Assembly: GCA_049603715.1 (NCBI GenBank) | Contig: JBMYSW010000010.1 | Location: 1 to 64,000 of the forward strand | Length of the DNA stretch: 64,000 bases | Origin: Pontibacterium sp049603715 | GTDB lineage: Bacteria; Pseudomonadota; Gammaproteobacteria; Pseudomonadales; Balneatricaceae | Direction of reading: 5' to 3' | Part shown: piece by piece, positions 51,678 through 61,161 of the stretch | Layout of the letters: every line of letters begins with the position of its first letter | Numbering within the stretch: position 1 is the first letter of the stretch | Program-made: the position numbers and the translations under genes | The notes under the pieces: generated by a model | What the model saw: the letters and a program-made list of their open reading frames with translations, nothing else | What the model was told of the DNA's origin: nothing | Databases searched by the model: none

Positions 51678-53778
51678 GCGACAATCGACATTTGATCGGC
51701 GGCAAGATGGCCCTTTTTTACAGCTAGCCGTTTTGCTGGCGGCTTTGATGACATTGCCTCATTGGTTCTTTTTAGAACCTTGGTTGGTACTGGTGCTGCT
51801 CATCGAAAGCGCCTTTTTGGGGTACTTTTGCTTACATCGCCAACGAACACTACCCGCCAGTATTAAGTTGCTGTGTTTGGCGGTAGGCGTTGTACTCACC
51901 TTTATCAGCGCAGCTGGCTCACCGGGCCCCCAGAGTATGATCACCTTGTTGGTGGTGGGGTTTTATCTCAAGTTGGTAGAGTTAACGAGCGCCCGTGATC
52001 GCCGTGCCTTTATCTACCTTGGCCTATTGGTCGCCGCCACTCAGCTGCTGTTATTAGACTCAGTGTTTGCGGTGATTTATAGCTTGTTGGGTGTGTTGGT
52101 ACTGCTGTGGGCCTTATTAAATACCACCCACCAAGCGGCCGAAGCGCAACCAGCGGCTTATTTGAGCTTTGGCCAAGCGCCTGTGCGTGGCCGTGGCTTG
52201 GGGTGGCGAAATGCAAAGCTGGTGCTCGGGGTGTTGCTGCAAGCTCTGCCGATTGCGGCCGTTTTGTTTATGGTGTTTCCGCGCATTACGCCGTTATGGC
52301 AGGTGAGCGTTAACCAGTCATCGGCGACCACGGGCTTATCAGATGTGATGAGCCCGGGTGACATTTCGCAGTTAACCCGCATTAGTGACCCCGCGTTTCG
52401 AGTCAGCTTTGACAGTGAGCCGCCAGCCCAAGATCAACTGTACTGGAAGGCTCTAACGTATAGCCACTTTGATGGTCGTCAGTGGCACCTCGGAGATGAG
52501 GGGGTATCTGTCCTTGTAAATGCGGTGCCGCTAGCGGGTGATGTCTCCCGTGATGACGTGATCGAGGCCCGAGTGGTTCATTATCAGTTGGGTGCTCAAA
52601 GCAAACCTCACTATCTACCCCGCTTGGATGTGGCAATGAATCCGCAGGGGCGAGCGGTTTTGCCAGATAATACCCTCGGCAAGCTGGATCAAGGCATTAG
52701 TGGCGATTACGACTTGGTGTCCGCCTTAGGCGCAGCCGAAGGTTATAGTGACCTAACGTCAGGTCAATCGCGTCAGCGCTTGGCTCGTTACCTTGCAAGC
52801 TTAACGCAGCTCCCGGAGGGTAACCCGCGTACCCAAGCTTGGCTGCGTGAGCAGTTGCCAGCGGGGGCGAGCGTGGATGATATTATCGAATTACTCAGCG
52901 ATACCTTTGCCAATGGTTTTCGCTATAGTCTTTCGCCAAGCCAGTTGGGTCGAGCGCCCATTGATAGCTTTATGTTTGATACCCAAGAAGGCTTTTGTGG
53001 TCACTATGCGTCGGCTGCGGCCGTGGTGTTTCGCATGGCGGGTATTCCAGCCCGTGTAGTGGGTGGCTATCAGGGGGGCGAGTGGAACCCTTACGAAGGC
53101 TTTTTTCAGGTACGCCAATATGATGCCCATGCATGGGTTGAGGCATGGGACGAAGAGCGTCAATACTGGCGCCGTTTTGACCCCACTGCGGTGGTGATGC
53201 CTAGTCGCCTTGCGGCATCGAGCGATGCCAGCTTTGCAAATGACCCTGCATTTTTGGCCAATGATCAGCTCATTAAATGGGGGCGTAACTCGCCGGTGCT
53301 GTCTGAGCTGCGTTTGCGCTGGGCGGCTTTTAACTACGGTTGGCAGCGTTGGGTGGTCAATTACGATAAACAGCAACTGGCGTGGCTCAGTGGTTGGCTA
53401 GGTGGGTTGTCGGGGCTGAAGCTTGCGTTGCTTCTTTTGGTGCCACTGGCGGTAACCCTTGTGGTTGTGGCGTGGTGGCTGTTTACGCCGCCTAAACGTC
53501 GAGCGACAAACCCTGCGGTTAAATGGCAAAACCAGTGCGAAGCTTTGTTAATAAAACATGGCTTTGAACGGCGCAAGCGAGAAACCTTTAAGCAGTTTTG
53601 CCAACGAGTTTCGGCAAACGATGATGCACTCGGAAGCTGGGTATTGGCTATTCAGCAGCAGGTGGAGTGGCTACACTACGCACCGCCAACAGTGAGTGCT
53701 CAAGAGCGCACTCACATGCAAACAAAGGTGCAGCAGTTGATCGTCCAACTCAAAAAGTACTTGCGCCAACAACGCTAA
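51664..53778 (+). CDS. TgpA-type membrane transglutaminase-like protein
   Basis: A 704-residue membrane protein. Some seven hydrophobic helices in the first 220 residues are followed by a periplasmic transglutaminase-like domain with the full triad C445 (GFCGHYASA), H489 (DAHAWVEAW) and D506 (FDPTAV). A last helix (about 588-610) and a DUF4129-like tail close it. In Pseudomonas, TgpA is essential and acts on an envelope target. The ATG at 51664 is chosen inside the DUF58 gene end. Operon partner of MoxR and DUF58. Confidence 0.9.
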   Translation: MQKAKRQSTFDRRQDGPFLQLAVLLAALMTLPHWFFLEPWLVLVLLIESAFLGYFCLHRQRTLPASIKLLCLAVGVVLTFISAAGSPGPQSMITLLVVGFYLKLVELTSARDRRAFIYLGLLVAATQLLLLDSVFAVIYSLLGVLVLLWALLNTTHQAAEAQPAAYLSFGQAPVRGRGLGWRNAKLVLGVLLQALPIAAVLFMVFPRITPLWQVSVNQSSATTGLSDVMSPGDISQLTRISDPAFRVSFDSEPPAQDQLYWKALTYSHFDGRQWHLGDEGVSVLVNAVPLAGDVSRDDVIEARVVHYQLGAQSKPHYLPRLDVAMNPQGRAVLPDNTLGKLDQGISGDYDLVSALGAAEGYSDLTSGQSRQRLARYLASLTQLPEGNPRTQAWLREQLPAGASVDDIIELLSDTFANGFRYSLSPSQLGRAPIDSFMFDTQEGFCGHYASAAAVVFRMAGIPARVVGGYQGGEWNPYEGFFQVRQYDAHAWVEAWDEERQYWRRFDPTAVVMPSRLAASSDASFANDPAFLANDQLIKWGRNSPVLSELRLRWAAFNYGWQRWVVNYDKQQLAWLSGWLGGLSGLKLALLLLVPLAVTLVVVAWWLFTPPKRRATNPAVKWQNQCEALLIKHGFERRKRETFKQFCQRVSANDDALGSWVLAIQQQVEWLHYAPPTVSAQERTHMQTKVQQLIVQLKKYLRQQR

Positions 53779-53819
53779 AACTAAGCCGCCGGGCTATATC
53801 CCATGTTACGGATACAAAT

Positions 53820-54626
53820 ATGTTTAAACGAAGTCAAAAGCCCCGTTCGCGTCGGCCAAGTCCACGAGCGATTCAAGCGCGCTACCCCGTAGACTTGGCG
53901 GCCGTGTTTAGAGGTGTGGCTTCAGAAGAGCAGCGCGTTTTGTTGGCCAATACGCGCTGTGAAGTACTCGAAAAATACCGTAAAACCTCGTCCATGACGG
54001 TTAAGAAAGCTTGTTTGGTGATTAGTGTGCCCGTGGGGACATCCTACGCTTGGGTGGAGCAATGGCTGCTTTCACAGCGATCTTGGGTAATGCGTCATTT
54101 ATCCGCGATTGATGCACGCCCTGATGCGGGCTTTGAAATTGCTCAAGGGGCGCTCATCCCTATTAACGGGCAGCATCACACACTCACTTGGCACACGGGC
54201 CAAAAAACGCGTGTTCATCAAAACTCACAAACCCTTGCGGTTGAGCTATCGCCACGTGGGTCGTTACCCGAGCCGCAACGGGTGGCAAAGGCACTAAAAG
54301 CTCACCTAAAAGTTGAAGCAGAAAGCCGACTGTCTCGGGCCTTTGATGAATGGGTTGCGTATATGCAGGTTGACCCAAAAGGCTTACACATTCGTGATTA
54401 CAAAGCCCGCTGGGGAAGCTGTAGCCACAGCGGACAGGTGAGCCTGAATTGGCGGCTGGTACATGCCAGCGATGCCATGGTGGATTACGTGATTGTGCAT
54501 GAGCTATGTCACCTCAAACACTTTAACCACAGTCCTGCCTTTTGGGCTGAGGTAGAGCGTTGGTATCCAAATCGGCACTGGGCGCAAGACCAGTTTCAGG
54601 CCTCTACAGGCTGGTTAGCTTGGTAA
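53820..54626 (+). CDS. YgjP/DUF45 M48-like metallopeptidase
   Basis: A 268-residue zinc metalloprotease-like protein. The HELCH zinc motif has H227, E228 and H231, followed by HFNHSPAFWAEVERWYP, and the RWGSCSHSG segment is also typical of the YgjP (SprT-like) family. The substrate is unknown. ATG at 53820 was chosen because the region upstream overlaps the TgpA reading frame and does not look like family sequence. It follows the TgpA gene by about 40 bases. Confidence 0.88.
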   Translation: MFKRSQKPRSRRPSPRAIQARYPVDLAAVFRGVASEEQRVLLANTRCEVLEKYRKTSSMTVKKACLVISVPVGTSYAWVEQWLLSQRSWVMRHLSAIDARPDAGFEIAQGALIPINGQHHTLTWHTGQKTRVHQNSQTLAVELSPRGSLPEPQRVAKALKAHLKVEAESRLSRAFDEWVAYMQVDPKGLHIRDYKARWGSCSHSGQVSLNWRLVHASDAMVDYVIVHELCHLKHFNHSPAFWAEVERWYPNRHWAQDQFQASTGWLAW

Positions 54627-54809
54627 TATAGGCAATTTTCTTGGTACTTTAGTCGAGTTTTCTCGCATTTTGGGCTCAAAAACCGTGCTTTTTTTATGTC
54701 TCTACTAAACTAAAAGTGTCTTTTAGCAGCAACTACTTGGCCCCAAAACTGAGCCGGTGTAGCTAACAAAAAGGCGCTTAATGATAACGATAAAAGAAGC
54801 AGGGCGCGT

Positions 54810-56603
54810 ATGTCGGTGTTCCGTAAGTTTGAATCACTGTTTTTAAACTCTCTCACCCGTAAGTTGCTATTAGCCTTGGCGGTGTGTGCCACCCCTATGC
54901 TCGTTTACGTTGTTTGGCTGGCGATTACCTTTCCTAAAATGACCGCGGCGATCAGCGCCAGCGGGACTGTGCTGTTAACCGCAAGTGAGTTAGATAAGCT
55001 GCTTACTGGGGCATTTATTGCCGCCGCAGTAACTGGTGTATTGTCGCTGGTTTGTTTAATGATGTTGCGGCGGATGATTCCAAAAACTCTATTGGCTATG
55101 GCGCAACGTTTGGAGTCGATTAAAGGCTCTAATGGTGATATCTCTGCAGTATTGCCTGAGGAGTCTCATGATGAAATTTCGCGAGTTGCTCGAAGCTATA
55201 ATGCGTTTTCAAACAACATAAAAGGCATGATCGCGGATACGAGAGAAAAGAGTGTGCATGTATCGCTGAGTGCGACCCAGTTACAAAGAGCGCTTGGTTC
55301 CGTTGAGGTAAGCGTCGGCGAGCAGGAATTACAAGCTCAACAAGTGTTTCAGGCAAGTGCCGAAGCGACACAAGCAATTGATGAAATAGCCAGTCATACA
55401 CTTCGCATATCGGAAAAAAATGGAAGTAATGTTGAAGAGATCAGAAGTTCTTGTAACGAGTTAAGTCGTATTAAGGCGCAAATCGAGCAAATGTCTGGGC
55501 AGGTGAAAGGGTTCAGCGAAGTGGTAGCGAGCTTGACGGATAAATCGGACACCATCATGAAGGTGGTGAGCACCGTACAAGACTTTTCAGACCAAACCAA
55601 CTTACTCGCGCTTAACGCATCCATCGAAGCGGCGCGTGCCGGTGATGCGGGGCGTGGTTTTTCGGTGGTCGCGGATGAAGTGCGAACCCTAGCGCAAAAA
55701 GTTAATGAAGCGGCGGGCGAAATCGACCGCAATGTCACCGAGATGGTGATGCTGGTAGATAGTACTCGCCAAGGGGCTGATAAAATTCAATTGAACGTTT
55801 CAGATACTTCTGCATTTATACATACAACACATGCGCAGTTTGATCACATGATGGAGGACTTTGAGGCGCTCAATGGCCAGTTAAGTAGTATTAGTGCGGC
55901 GATTGATGAACTGGCTTACACCAACCGCAATAGCCATGCGCACGTCGAAAAGATCACGGGTATTTCTGCCGATATTAAAGCGGAAATGTCGGAGTCGCAA
56001 AAATATTCCCATGAGCTGGAACTGGCGACACAGGAATCCCAAGAGCTATTATCGCGCTTTATTATTGGCTTTGGTGGCTTTGAGGACATGATTCAAACGG
56101 GCAAGCAGTGGGCTACCGAGGTGGAAGAGTGTTTGGCGAAAGTGGCGGGCGAGGGGCACGACCTATTCGACCGAAAATACCAACCTACCAATTCTGGGCA
56201 GATGCCTGAGAAGTTTGATGTAAGTTACGTTAAACGCTTTGAGGAAGTTTTGCGCCCCGCATTTGATGGCTTTATTCAAGCTCGGCCTGAGTTTATTTAT
56301 GCCATCGCTGTGGACGTGAACGGCTATGCGCCTGCGCACCATTCTAAGCTTTCACAACCTTTAACGGGAAACGTGGATGTTGACCTAGCAAAGAGCCGTC
56401 ACCGTCGCATGTTTAACGGAAACCGCGCTGAAACACGTCGTGCGCAAAGCACAGCCCCCTTTTTACTGCAAACCTTTATTCGCGACACCGGAGAAGTGCT
56501 AAACGATCTATCTGTGCCACTGTATGTCAACGGGCAGCACTGGGGAGCATTGATTATGGGCTTTAAGCCAGAACATTTGCTCAACCGTAAAGCAGCTCGT
56601 TAA
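54810..56603 (+). CDS. Methyl-accepting chemotaxis protein with C-terminal extra domain
   Basis: A 597-residue chemoreceptor. Two membrane helices (about 14-38 and 67-92) enclose only ~30 periplasmic residues, followed by a HAMP-like region and the signalling tip LLALNASIEAARAGDAGRG. After residue ~450 comes an extra cytoplasmic domain with DLFDRKYQPT, NGYAPAHHSKLSQP and VNGQHWGALIMGF, a motif series seen at the C-terminus of some receptors. Sensing may therefore be cytoplasmic. The start has AGGG ahead of ATG. Confidence 0.88.
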   Translation: MSVFRKFESLFLNSLTRKLLLALAVCATPMLVYVVWLAITFPKMTAAISASGTVLLTASELDKLLTGAFIAAAVTGVLSLVCLMMLRRMIPKTLLAMAQRLESIKGSNGDISAVLPEESHDEISRVARSYNAFSNNIKGMIADTREKSVHVSLSATQLQRALGSVEVSVGEQELQAQQVFQASAEATQAIDEIASHTLRISEKNGSNVEEIRSSCNELSRIKAQIEQMSGQVKGFSEVVASLTDKSDTIMKVVSTVQDFSDQTNLLALNASIEAARAGDAGRGFSVVADEVRTLAQKVNEAAGEIDRNVTEMVMLVDSTRQGADKIQLNVSDTSAFIHTTHAQFDHMMEDFEALNGQLSSISAAIDELAYTNRNSHAHVEKITGISADIKAEMSESQKYSHELELATQESQELLSRFIIGFGGFEDMIQTGKQWATEVEECLAKVAGEGHDLFDRKYQPTNSGQMPEKFDVSYVKRFEEVLRPAFDGFIQARPEFIYAIAVDVNGYAPAHHSKLSQPLTGNVDVDLAKSRHRRMFNGNRAETRRAQSTAPFLLQTFIRDTGEVLNDLSVPLYVNGQHWGALIMGFKPEHLLNRKAAR

Positions 56604-57067
56604 GCCGAGGAGGTGAGATGCTCGCTTAACCGCTGTGCTAGGTCAGGGGTTTTAGAGAAGCCAATGAGCTTTAGTGATTGTGGGGCTGAGTCGTTTGGGT
56701 CTTCTGTTTCGGTCAGTGTGAGCTTCAGGCCTGAGTATCCAAGTTGGGTGATGGGTTCGACGCGAGCAACTTGCTCAAGCGAAAAGCTCTGCTCATAGTT
56801 TTGTCGAGGGAAGTAGACTACAAAAGAGAGCGGTGAAAAGGCGACTGATGCGTCGGTACAGTCGCGAATGATTTTATCAAAGCGCTTTTGAAGTACCACT
56901 AACACAATTAAAAGCACCACTAGCGGAACAGTGAGTAAAACACTGCTGCCAAACAATAGTAAGGCTAAAGTGAAGATAACAAGCGCAACAGAGCAGCGGC
57001 GAAGCATCGTCGATCGCACATTAAAGTAATCGTTGTCCCAAACATAGATGGCAGGTAATGAAGTCAT
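56600..57067 (-). CDS. Hypothetical membrane protein
   Basis: A 155-residue protein with two close hydrophobic helices (about 23-44 and 46-60) and a cytoplasmic-type domain of beta strands. I do not recognise it with confidence; the fold layout is like small bacterial PH-like membrane proteins. Its stop overlaps that of the chemoreceptor gene by four bases. Confidence 0.7.
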   Translation of the reverse strand: MTSLPAIYVWDNDYFNVRSTMLRRCSVALVIFTLALLLFGSSVLLTVPLVVLLIVLVVLQKRFDKIIRDCTDASVAFSPLSFVVYFPRQNYEQSFSLEQVARVEPITQLGYSGLKLTLTETEDPNDSAPQSLKLIGFSKTPDLAQRLSEHLTSSA

Positions 57068-57201
57068 GCTGGCAGGTCCCTCCGATGTAACGGCATTGTC
57101 GCATTGCTCGCCAAGCTGGGCAATCGCCTCAGGGTAAGACCTAAAACCAAACCCGTTGTTTCTAAGGATTACGACTGAGCTGTATGGGTGACAGTCGCAA
57201 T

Positions 57202-57240
57202 AAAAAGCCCGCGATCACTGTCGAGTGGACGCGGGCTTTG
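57202..57240 (-). terminator. Rho-independent terminator of yceI
   Basis: AAAGCCCGCG (57204-57213) pairs with CGCGGGCTTT (57230-57239); on the minus strand it runs into TTTTT. It ends the yceI gene, and the same hairpin has a T-run on the plus strand. Confidence 0.88.
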
Positions 57241-57301
57241 TTTTTAATCGCCAATGGGCGATATAAGAGTAAGCGTGATTACTCTATTTAAGCGAGCAAG
57301 G

Positions 57302-57874
57302 TTACTTGGCAATCCCTTCAATGATGATATCAAGGTAAAGGGTTTCAGACGCTGGGCCAAGGTTGTAGTTAATGCCAAAATCTTTCAATTTGATTTCGCC
57401 AGTGCCTGTAAAGCCTGCACGGTATCCACCCCATGGGTCTTTACCTTCGCCTACTTTAGATACCTCAACGGTTAGTGGCTTGGTTACGCCGTGAAGTGTT
57501 AAATCACCAACAAGAGTACCTGTGGTGTCAGAAGCAGGGGTGTAGCTTGTGCTTTTGAAGGTTGCAGTTGGGAACTTAGCCACATCTAAGAAGTCACCAG
57601 AGCGGAGGTGCTTATCACGCTCTGCGTGGTTAGAGTCGATAGAGCTAGTTTCTACAGTGACTTCAACGCTCGCATCGGCTGCATTTTTGCTGTCGTAGCT
57701 AAATTCGCCTTCAAACGTGTTAAAGCGTCCTGCAACATAGCTGACACCTAGGTGGCTGATGCGAAACTCAATACTTGCGTGCGCGCCTTTAGTATCAATC
57801 ACATAATCTGCAGCGTTGGCAGTTGCGCTAACGGCGCTAGCGGCGATTAGTGTAGACAATAATAATTTTTTCAT
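57302..57874 (-). CDS. yceI: YceI-family periplasmic lipid-binding protein
   Basis: A 190-residue exported protein with a signal peptide ending in ANA (about residue 21). The mature start ADYVIDTKGAHASIEFRISHLGVSYVAGRF is the YceI signature. The beta-barrel fold binds polyisoprenoid or quinone-like lipids. It lies 11 bases after the cytochrome b561 stop on the same strand, a known pairing, and is likely cotranscribed with it. A LysR gene is divergent. Confidence 0.92.
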   Translation of the reverse strand: MKKLLLSTLIAASAVSATANAADYVIDTKGAHASIEFRISHLGVSYVAGRFNTFEGEFSYDSKNAADASVEVTVETSSIDSNHAERDKHLRSGDFLDVAKFPTATFKSTSYTPASDTTGTLVGDLTLHGVTKPLTVEVSKVGEGKDPWGGYRAGFTGTGEIKLKDFGINYNLGPASETLYLDIIIEGIAK

Positions 57875-57885
57875 GGGAGCTCCTG

Positions 57886-58449
57886 TTACTGTTTAATGCC
57901 AAGCATGCGTTTAAAAGTTGCATCCTTGTCTATTAGGTGATGTTTGATAGCCGCTGCCGCGTGTAGGCCGGCTAAACAAACGAGAGTCGTTGCACCATAC
58001 CAATGAATGGCGCCGGCAATGTCTTCTTGTTGGTCGATGCCAAAATCAATGGCGCCGACGCTAAACCAACCAAAAACGCTGATGGCACGGCCGTCGGCAG
58101 TTGAAATCATGTAACCCGAAATCAATACCGCCACGGTGAGTGCAAGTAAGCCGAGATGAACAAGGTGGCTAATGGCTTTAAGTGCGGCTGGTTGTGGTAG
58201 TGATTTGGGAGGCGGTGAAATCCAGCGCCATGCTAAACGACCGACAATAACCATCGCGAGAATGATGCCAATGCTGCGGTGAATATCTGGCACTGTGCGG
58301 TAGGCTGGATCGTAGTAAGTTAGCGTGTCGATATACCAACCGAGTGGATACATACCAATAATGGTTAGGGCGCTAATCCAATGAAAGCTAATGGAGGCTC
58401 AGCCGTATTGGCTTTCGGTGTTTTTTAGGTGATTAACCCGTTGGCTCAT
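57886..58449 (-). pseudogene. Cytochrome b561 gene interrupted by an in-frame TGA
   Basis: The frame from ATG 58447-58449 gives MSQRVNHLKNTESQYG, then TGA at 58399-58401, then ASISFHWISALTII, which is the usual start of helix 1 of bacterial b561 with its haem-ligand His. Frame continues without further stop to 57886 (four helices, HRSIGIIL, HLVHLGLL, IHWYGATTLV). A restart at the ATG at 58353 would lose helix 1. So it is a nonsense-broken gene, a recoded one or a sequencing error. The partner gene is yceI. Confidence 0.75.
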
Positions 58450-58575
58450 TCTAATGTCTCTTAGTAGGCGAATAATGGATGCCTTGGCAATGGGTTAACT
58501 ATAGTGTGGTGGTGCTAATGCGTATAATGCATATTTAGTATTTATGTTATGTGTTTTATGCATGTAATAATATGA

Positions 58576-58594
58576 GCGCTTATGAAATAAGCGC
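58576..58594. promoter_or_regulatory. Perfect inverted repeat between b561 and LysR genes
   Basis: GCGCTTAT (58576-58583) and ATAAGCGC (58587-58594) form a perfect 8-bp inverted repeat with a GAA centre in the divergent LysR-b561 promoter region. It is a candidate LysR operator. A TATAAT-like site lies in the same gap. Confidence 0.5.
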
Positions 58595-58626
58595 ATAATT
58601 TTGATGGTTTTGAGGGGTAAACGTGT

Positions 58627-59550
58627 ATGAAAGAAGTGGATTTACGCAGTGTAGATCTTAATCTTCTTGTTGTGCTGCAGGCGCTATTAAGCCTTCGGCA
58701 TATTTCACAAGCTGCCAAGCAGTTGAATATGAGTCAGCCGGCTGTGAGCCGAGCTTTGTCTCGGTTACGAGAGAGCTTTGACGACGAGCTATTGGTGCGC
58801 ACCCAGTCAGGCTACCAGTTAACCGAGCGTGCCAAGCGCCTTGAGCCTAGCCTAGACAGGGTGCTGGGTGAAGTGTCGCAAATGATTAAACCCGTGGTCT
58901 TTGAGCCCAGTAAAACGACGCAAACCTTGTATCTTACAGGGGTGGACTTAGAGCTGTTGCCGCAGATGTCGCAGTTGGCTAAGCGGTTGTTTGATAAAGC
59001 ACCTAAACTTAAAGTCGAAATCGTCCAGCTAGCCGGCGAGCACTTTAAAATGCTTGATAGTGGGGATGTACATTTTTGTGTGAGTGGGTTTTCACCAGAC
59101 TTTGCCGATGACCAATTTCACCGCATGAAGATTGGTGAGTTTGATTCGGTCGCGGTGATGGATGAAAACAACCCAAGAGCAACAGGCTTAACGCTCGAAA
59201 ACTACTTAACGGCCGCTCACGGCCTGGTTTCCATTACGGGTAAAGGGCCAGGGGTGATTGATGATCAACTCAAGAGGATGGGGCTTAAACGTCGGGTTAA
59301 CTTGAGGCTTACAAGTTTTATGTCGGTGGGGGAGTTTTGCGAGGGTTCTGATCTTATTTTTGCTTTGCCTCGCCCGATCGCAAACGCTTTGGCGCAGCAT
59401 CGAAAAATTGCGTTAACAGAGCTTCCTTCAGAAATACAAATGCCAAATATTATTTTGTACCTGTATTGGCATCATCGCCATCACAACGACCCATTGTGTC
59501 GGTGGGTACGAAAAGAGCTGTTTTCACTATTAGAGGAGGCGCGCCGTTAG
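58627..59550 (+). CDS. LysR-family transcriptional regulator
   Basis: A 307-residue LysR-type regulator. The winged helix (about 8-68; DLNLLVVLQALLSLRHISQAA, then MSQPAVSRALSRLRE) is clear, and the effector domain follows. It starts with the VDLNLL pattern of the NodD/LeuO-like branch. It is divergent from the b561-yceI pair and is expected to control that pair through the inverted repeat upstream. Inducer unknown. Confidence 0.92.
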   Translation: MKEVDLRSVDLNLLVVLQALLSLRHISQAAKQLNMSQPAVSRALSRLRESFDDELLVRTQSGYQLTERAKRLEPSLDRVLGEVSQMIKPVVFEPSKTTQTLYLTGVDLELLPQMSQLAKRLFDKAPKLKVEIVQLAGEHFKMLDSGDVHFCVSGFSPDFADDQFHRMKIGEFDSVAVMDENNPRATGLTLENYLTAAHGLVSITGKGPGVIDDQLKRMGLKRRVNLRLTSFMSVGEFCEGSDLIFALPRPIANALAQHRKIALTELPSEIQMPNIILYLYWHHRHHNDPLCRWVRKELFSLLEEARR

Positions 59551-59574
59551 TAAACCAAGGCGCGCCAGTGTTAC

Positions 59575-60813
59575 TTAGGCGTTATACATTAGCGACATGG
59601 CCTCTTGTGACCACTCCATGGCCTTGTGATAGCCTTCAATTAACACCCGCTCTTCAATGGCTTTACTGGTTTCGACGGTACTTTCTACCGCTTCCCAATT
59701 ACCTGCAACATAGGCCTCACATGCGTATAGCACATCGCCGAGTGGGCCTTGGTATTGCTGAATTGCGAATAAAATTTCCTCCGACAAACTCACCGAACTA
59801 AGTAGCTCGTTTTTGTCGGTATCTAGGAGCAAGTGAAGCATCGACAGAAGCCCTGTTAAAAAGGCTGTGCCAGGCTGTGCCAGGAGAGTTTCTTTAGCGA
59901 CATACTCACACATTGCGCTCATTAATAAAGCCTGACGGGAAATATCGGATGGCTTTTGTGATGATTCACTCATCGAAATGAGCGTAGACCATTTTTTAAT
60001 ATCGTTAAGGCCAATAAGAACAACCGCTTGCGCAAGGCTGCTTATTTCGCGAGATAAACCATAGTAGGATGAGTTAACGATGCGCAGAAGTTTAAAACTC
60101 AGTGCCGGGTCTTGAACGATAATTCGCTCAATATCCTCGGGCATGGTTTTAGGGTCTTCAAGCGCGCCCAGTAACTGGGTGAGCACAGTGGCATTATTTT
60201 TAAGCTTTCGGCCCTTAATATTGGTGGGCTTAGATAAAAAGTAACCCTGGAACAGACTAAAGCCAAGTGCTTTAGTTTCTTCAAACTCTTCAAAGGTCTC
60301 TATTTTTTCAGCAAGTAGCTTAACGTTAAACGGTGCCAATGTATTGACGAGGCGGGTGAGCTCTTCGCCTTTGGTTAGGGTGAGGTCAACTTTCACAATG
60401 TCAGCGAGCTCTAACAAAGGCTCAAAGCTGGGGTGGTGTTCGTAGTCGTCGAGAGCAATTCGATAGCCCGCTTTTGCAAGGCGAGCAACCGATAAGACTA
60501 CTTCGTTAGTTGCTGCGACGTCCTCAAGCACCTCTAGTACCACTTGGTCGTTGGGCAAACCTGGAATGTTGTCAAAGGTGAGCAAGTCTTCAGTTAGGTT
60601 AACAAACGCAGGTACGGATACAACGTCACCGCGTTCAAAAATACTGGTAAAGTTACTGACCAAAATTTGCGACGTAGCTCGATTACCGTCAAACATAGAG
60701 CCGGGGCCGCGACCTTTTGCACATCGATAAAGTAGCTCGTAAGCTACCACGTTTAAGTCTTTATCGTAGATCGGCTGGCGAGCCATTAAGATTTCGTCAT
60801 TAGACTGTGTCAC
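59575..60813 (-). CDS. EAL-HDOD signalling protein (CdgJ/YuxH-type)
   Basis: A 412-residue protein with an N-terminal EAL-like domain and a C-terminal HDOD domain (about 200-410, PEDIERIIVQDPALSFKLLRIVNSS). The EAL core is changed: ELLYR (from E26) replaces EALxR, and LDDYE replaces the DDFG type. Such proteins usually do not hydrolyse c-di-GMP but bind partners and affect motility. It lies near two GGDEF genes in the window but not adjacent. Confidence 0.87.
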   Translation of the reverse strand: MTQSNDEILMARQPIYDKDLNVVAYELLYRCAKGRGPGSMFDGNRATSQILVSNFTSIFERGDVVSVPAFVNLTEDLLTFDNIPGLPNDQVVLEVLEDVAATNEVVLSVARLAKAGYRIALDDYEHHPSFEPLLELADIVKVDLTLTKGEELTRLVNTLAPFNVKLLAEKIETFEEFEETKALGFSLFQGYFLSKPTNIKGRKLKNNATVLTQLLGALEDPKTMPEDIERIIVQDPALSFKLLRIVNSSYYGLSREISSLAQAVVLIGLNDIKKWSTLISMSESSQKPSDISRQALLMSAMCEYVAKETLLAQPGTAFLTGLLSMLHLLLDTDKNELLSSVSLSEEILFAIQQYQGPLGDVLYACEAYVAGNWEAVESTVETSKAIEERVLIEGYHKAMEWSQEAMSLMYNA

Positions 60814-61161
60814 TGTTCGTTACGTCCTTCGTTAGGTACAGCGTGCTCCAGTAGGCGAAACATCACAGCATTGGTGATTGAAGCCTATTTTAAGGTGGCG
60901 TTAGCTGTGTATTGCTAAACCCATTTCCACTCGATGTTGGTATCTTTTCAGAACTGACCGCTGAGTCAAGTCAACGATGTAAGAATTGCTGAAAAAACAA
61001 GATACAAGAATCGCATCGCTTTACCTCAAGTAGTACCATCTGCCTATAAAGGCTAAATTAAAGTATGGTTCAGATTTGCGTGCGTGCAAGGCAAAGCCTT
61101 TATAAATAATAACAAAAGTTAAAACTTAATCGTTTAGGGATAACCCAAGGATACTGATTTA
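60814..61161. other. 348 bp upstream region of DUF3422 gene
   Basis: It holds no gene. A possible weak promoter is TTGCGT (61076-61081) with TTATAA (61100-61105) at an 18-base spacing. Nothing else stands out. Confidence 0.4.

Noticed and set aside
53667..53819. Upstream in-frame start of the YgjP-type gene
   Set aside because: The extra residues overlap the TgpA coding region in another frame and do not resemble the family N-terminus.
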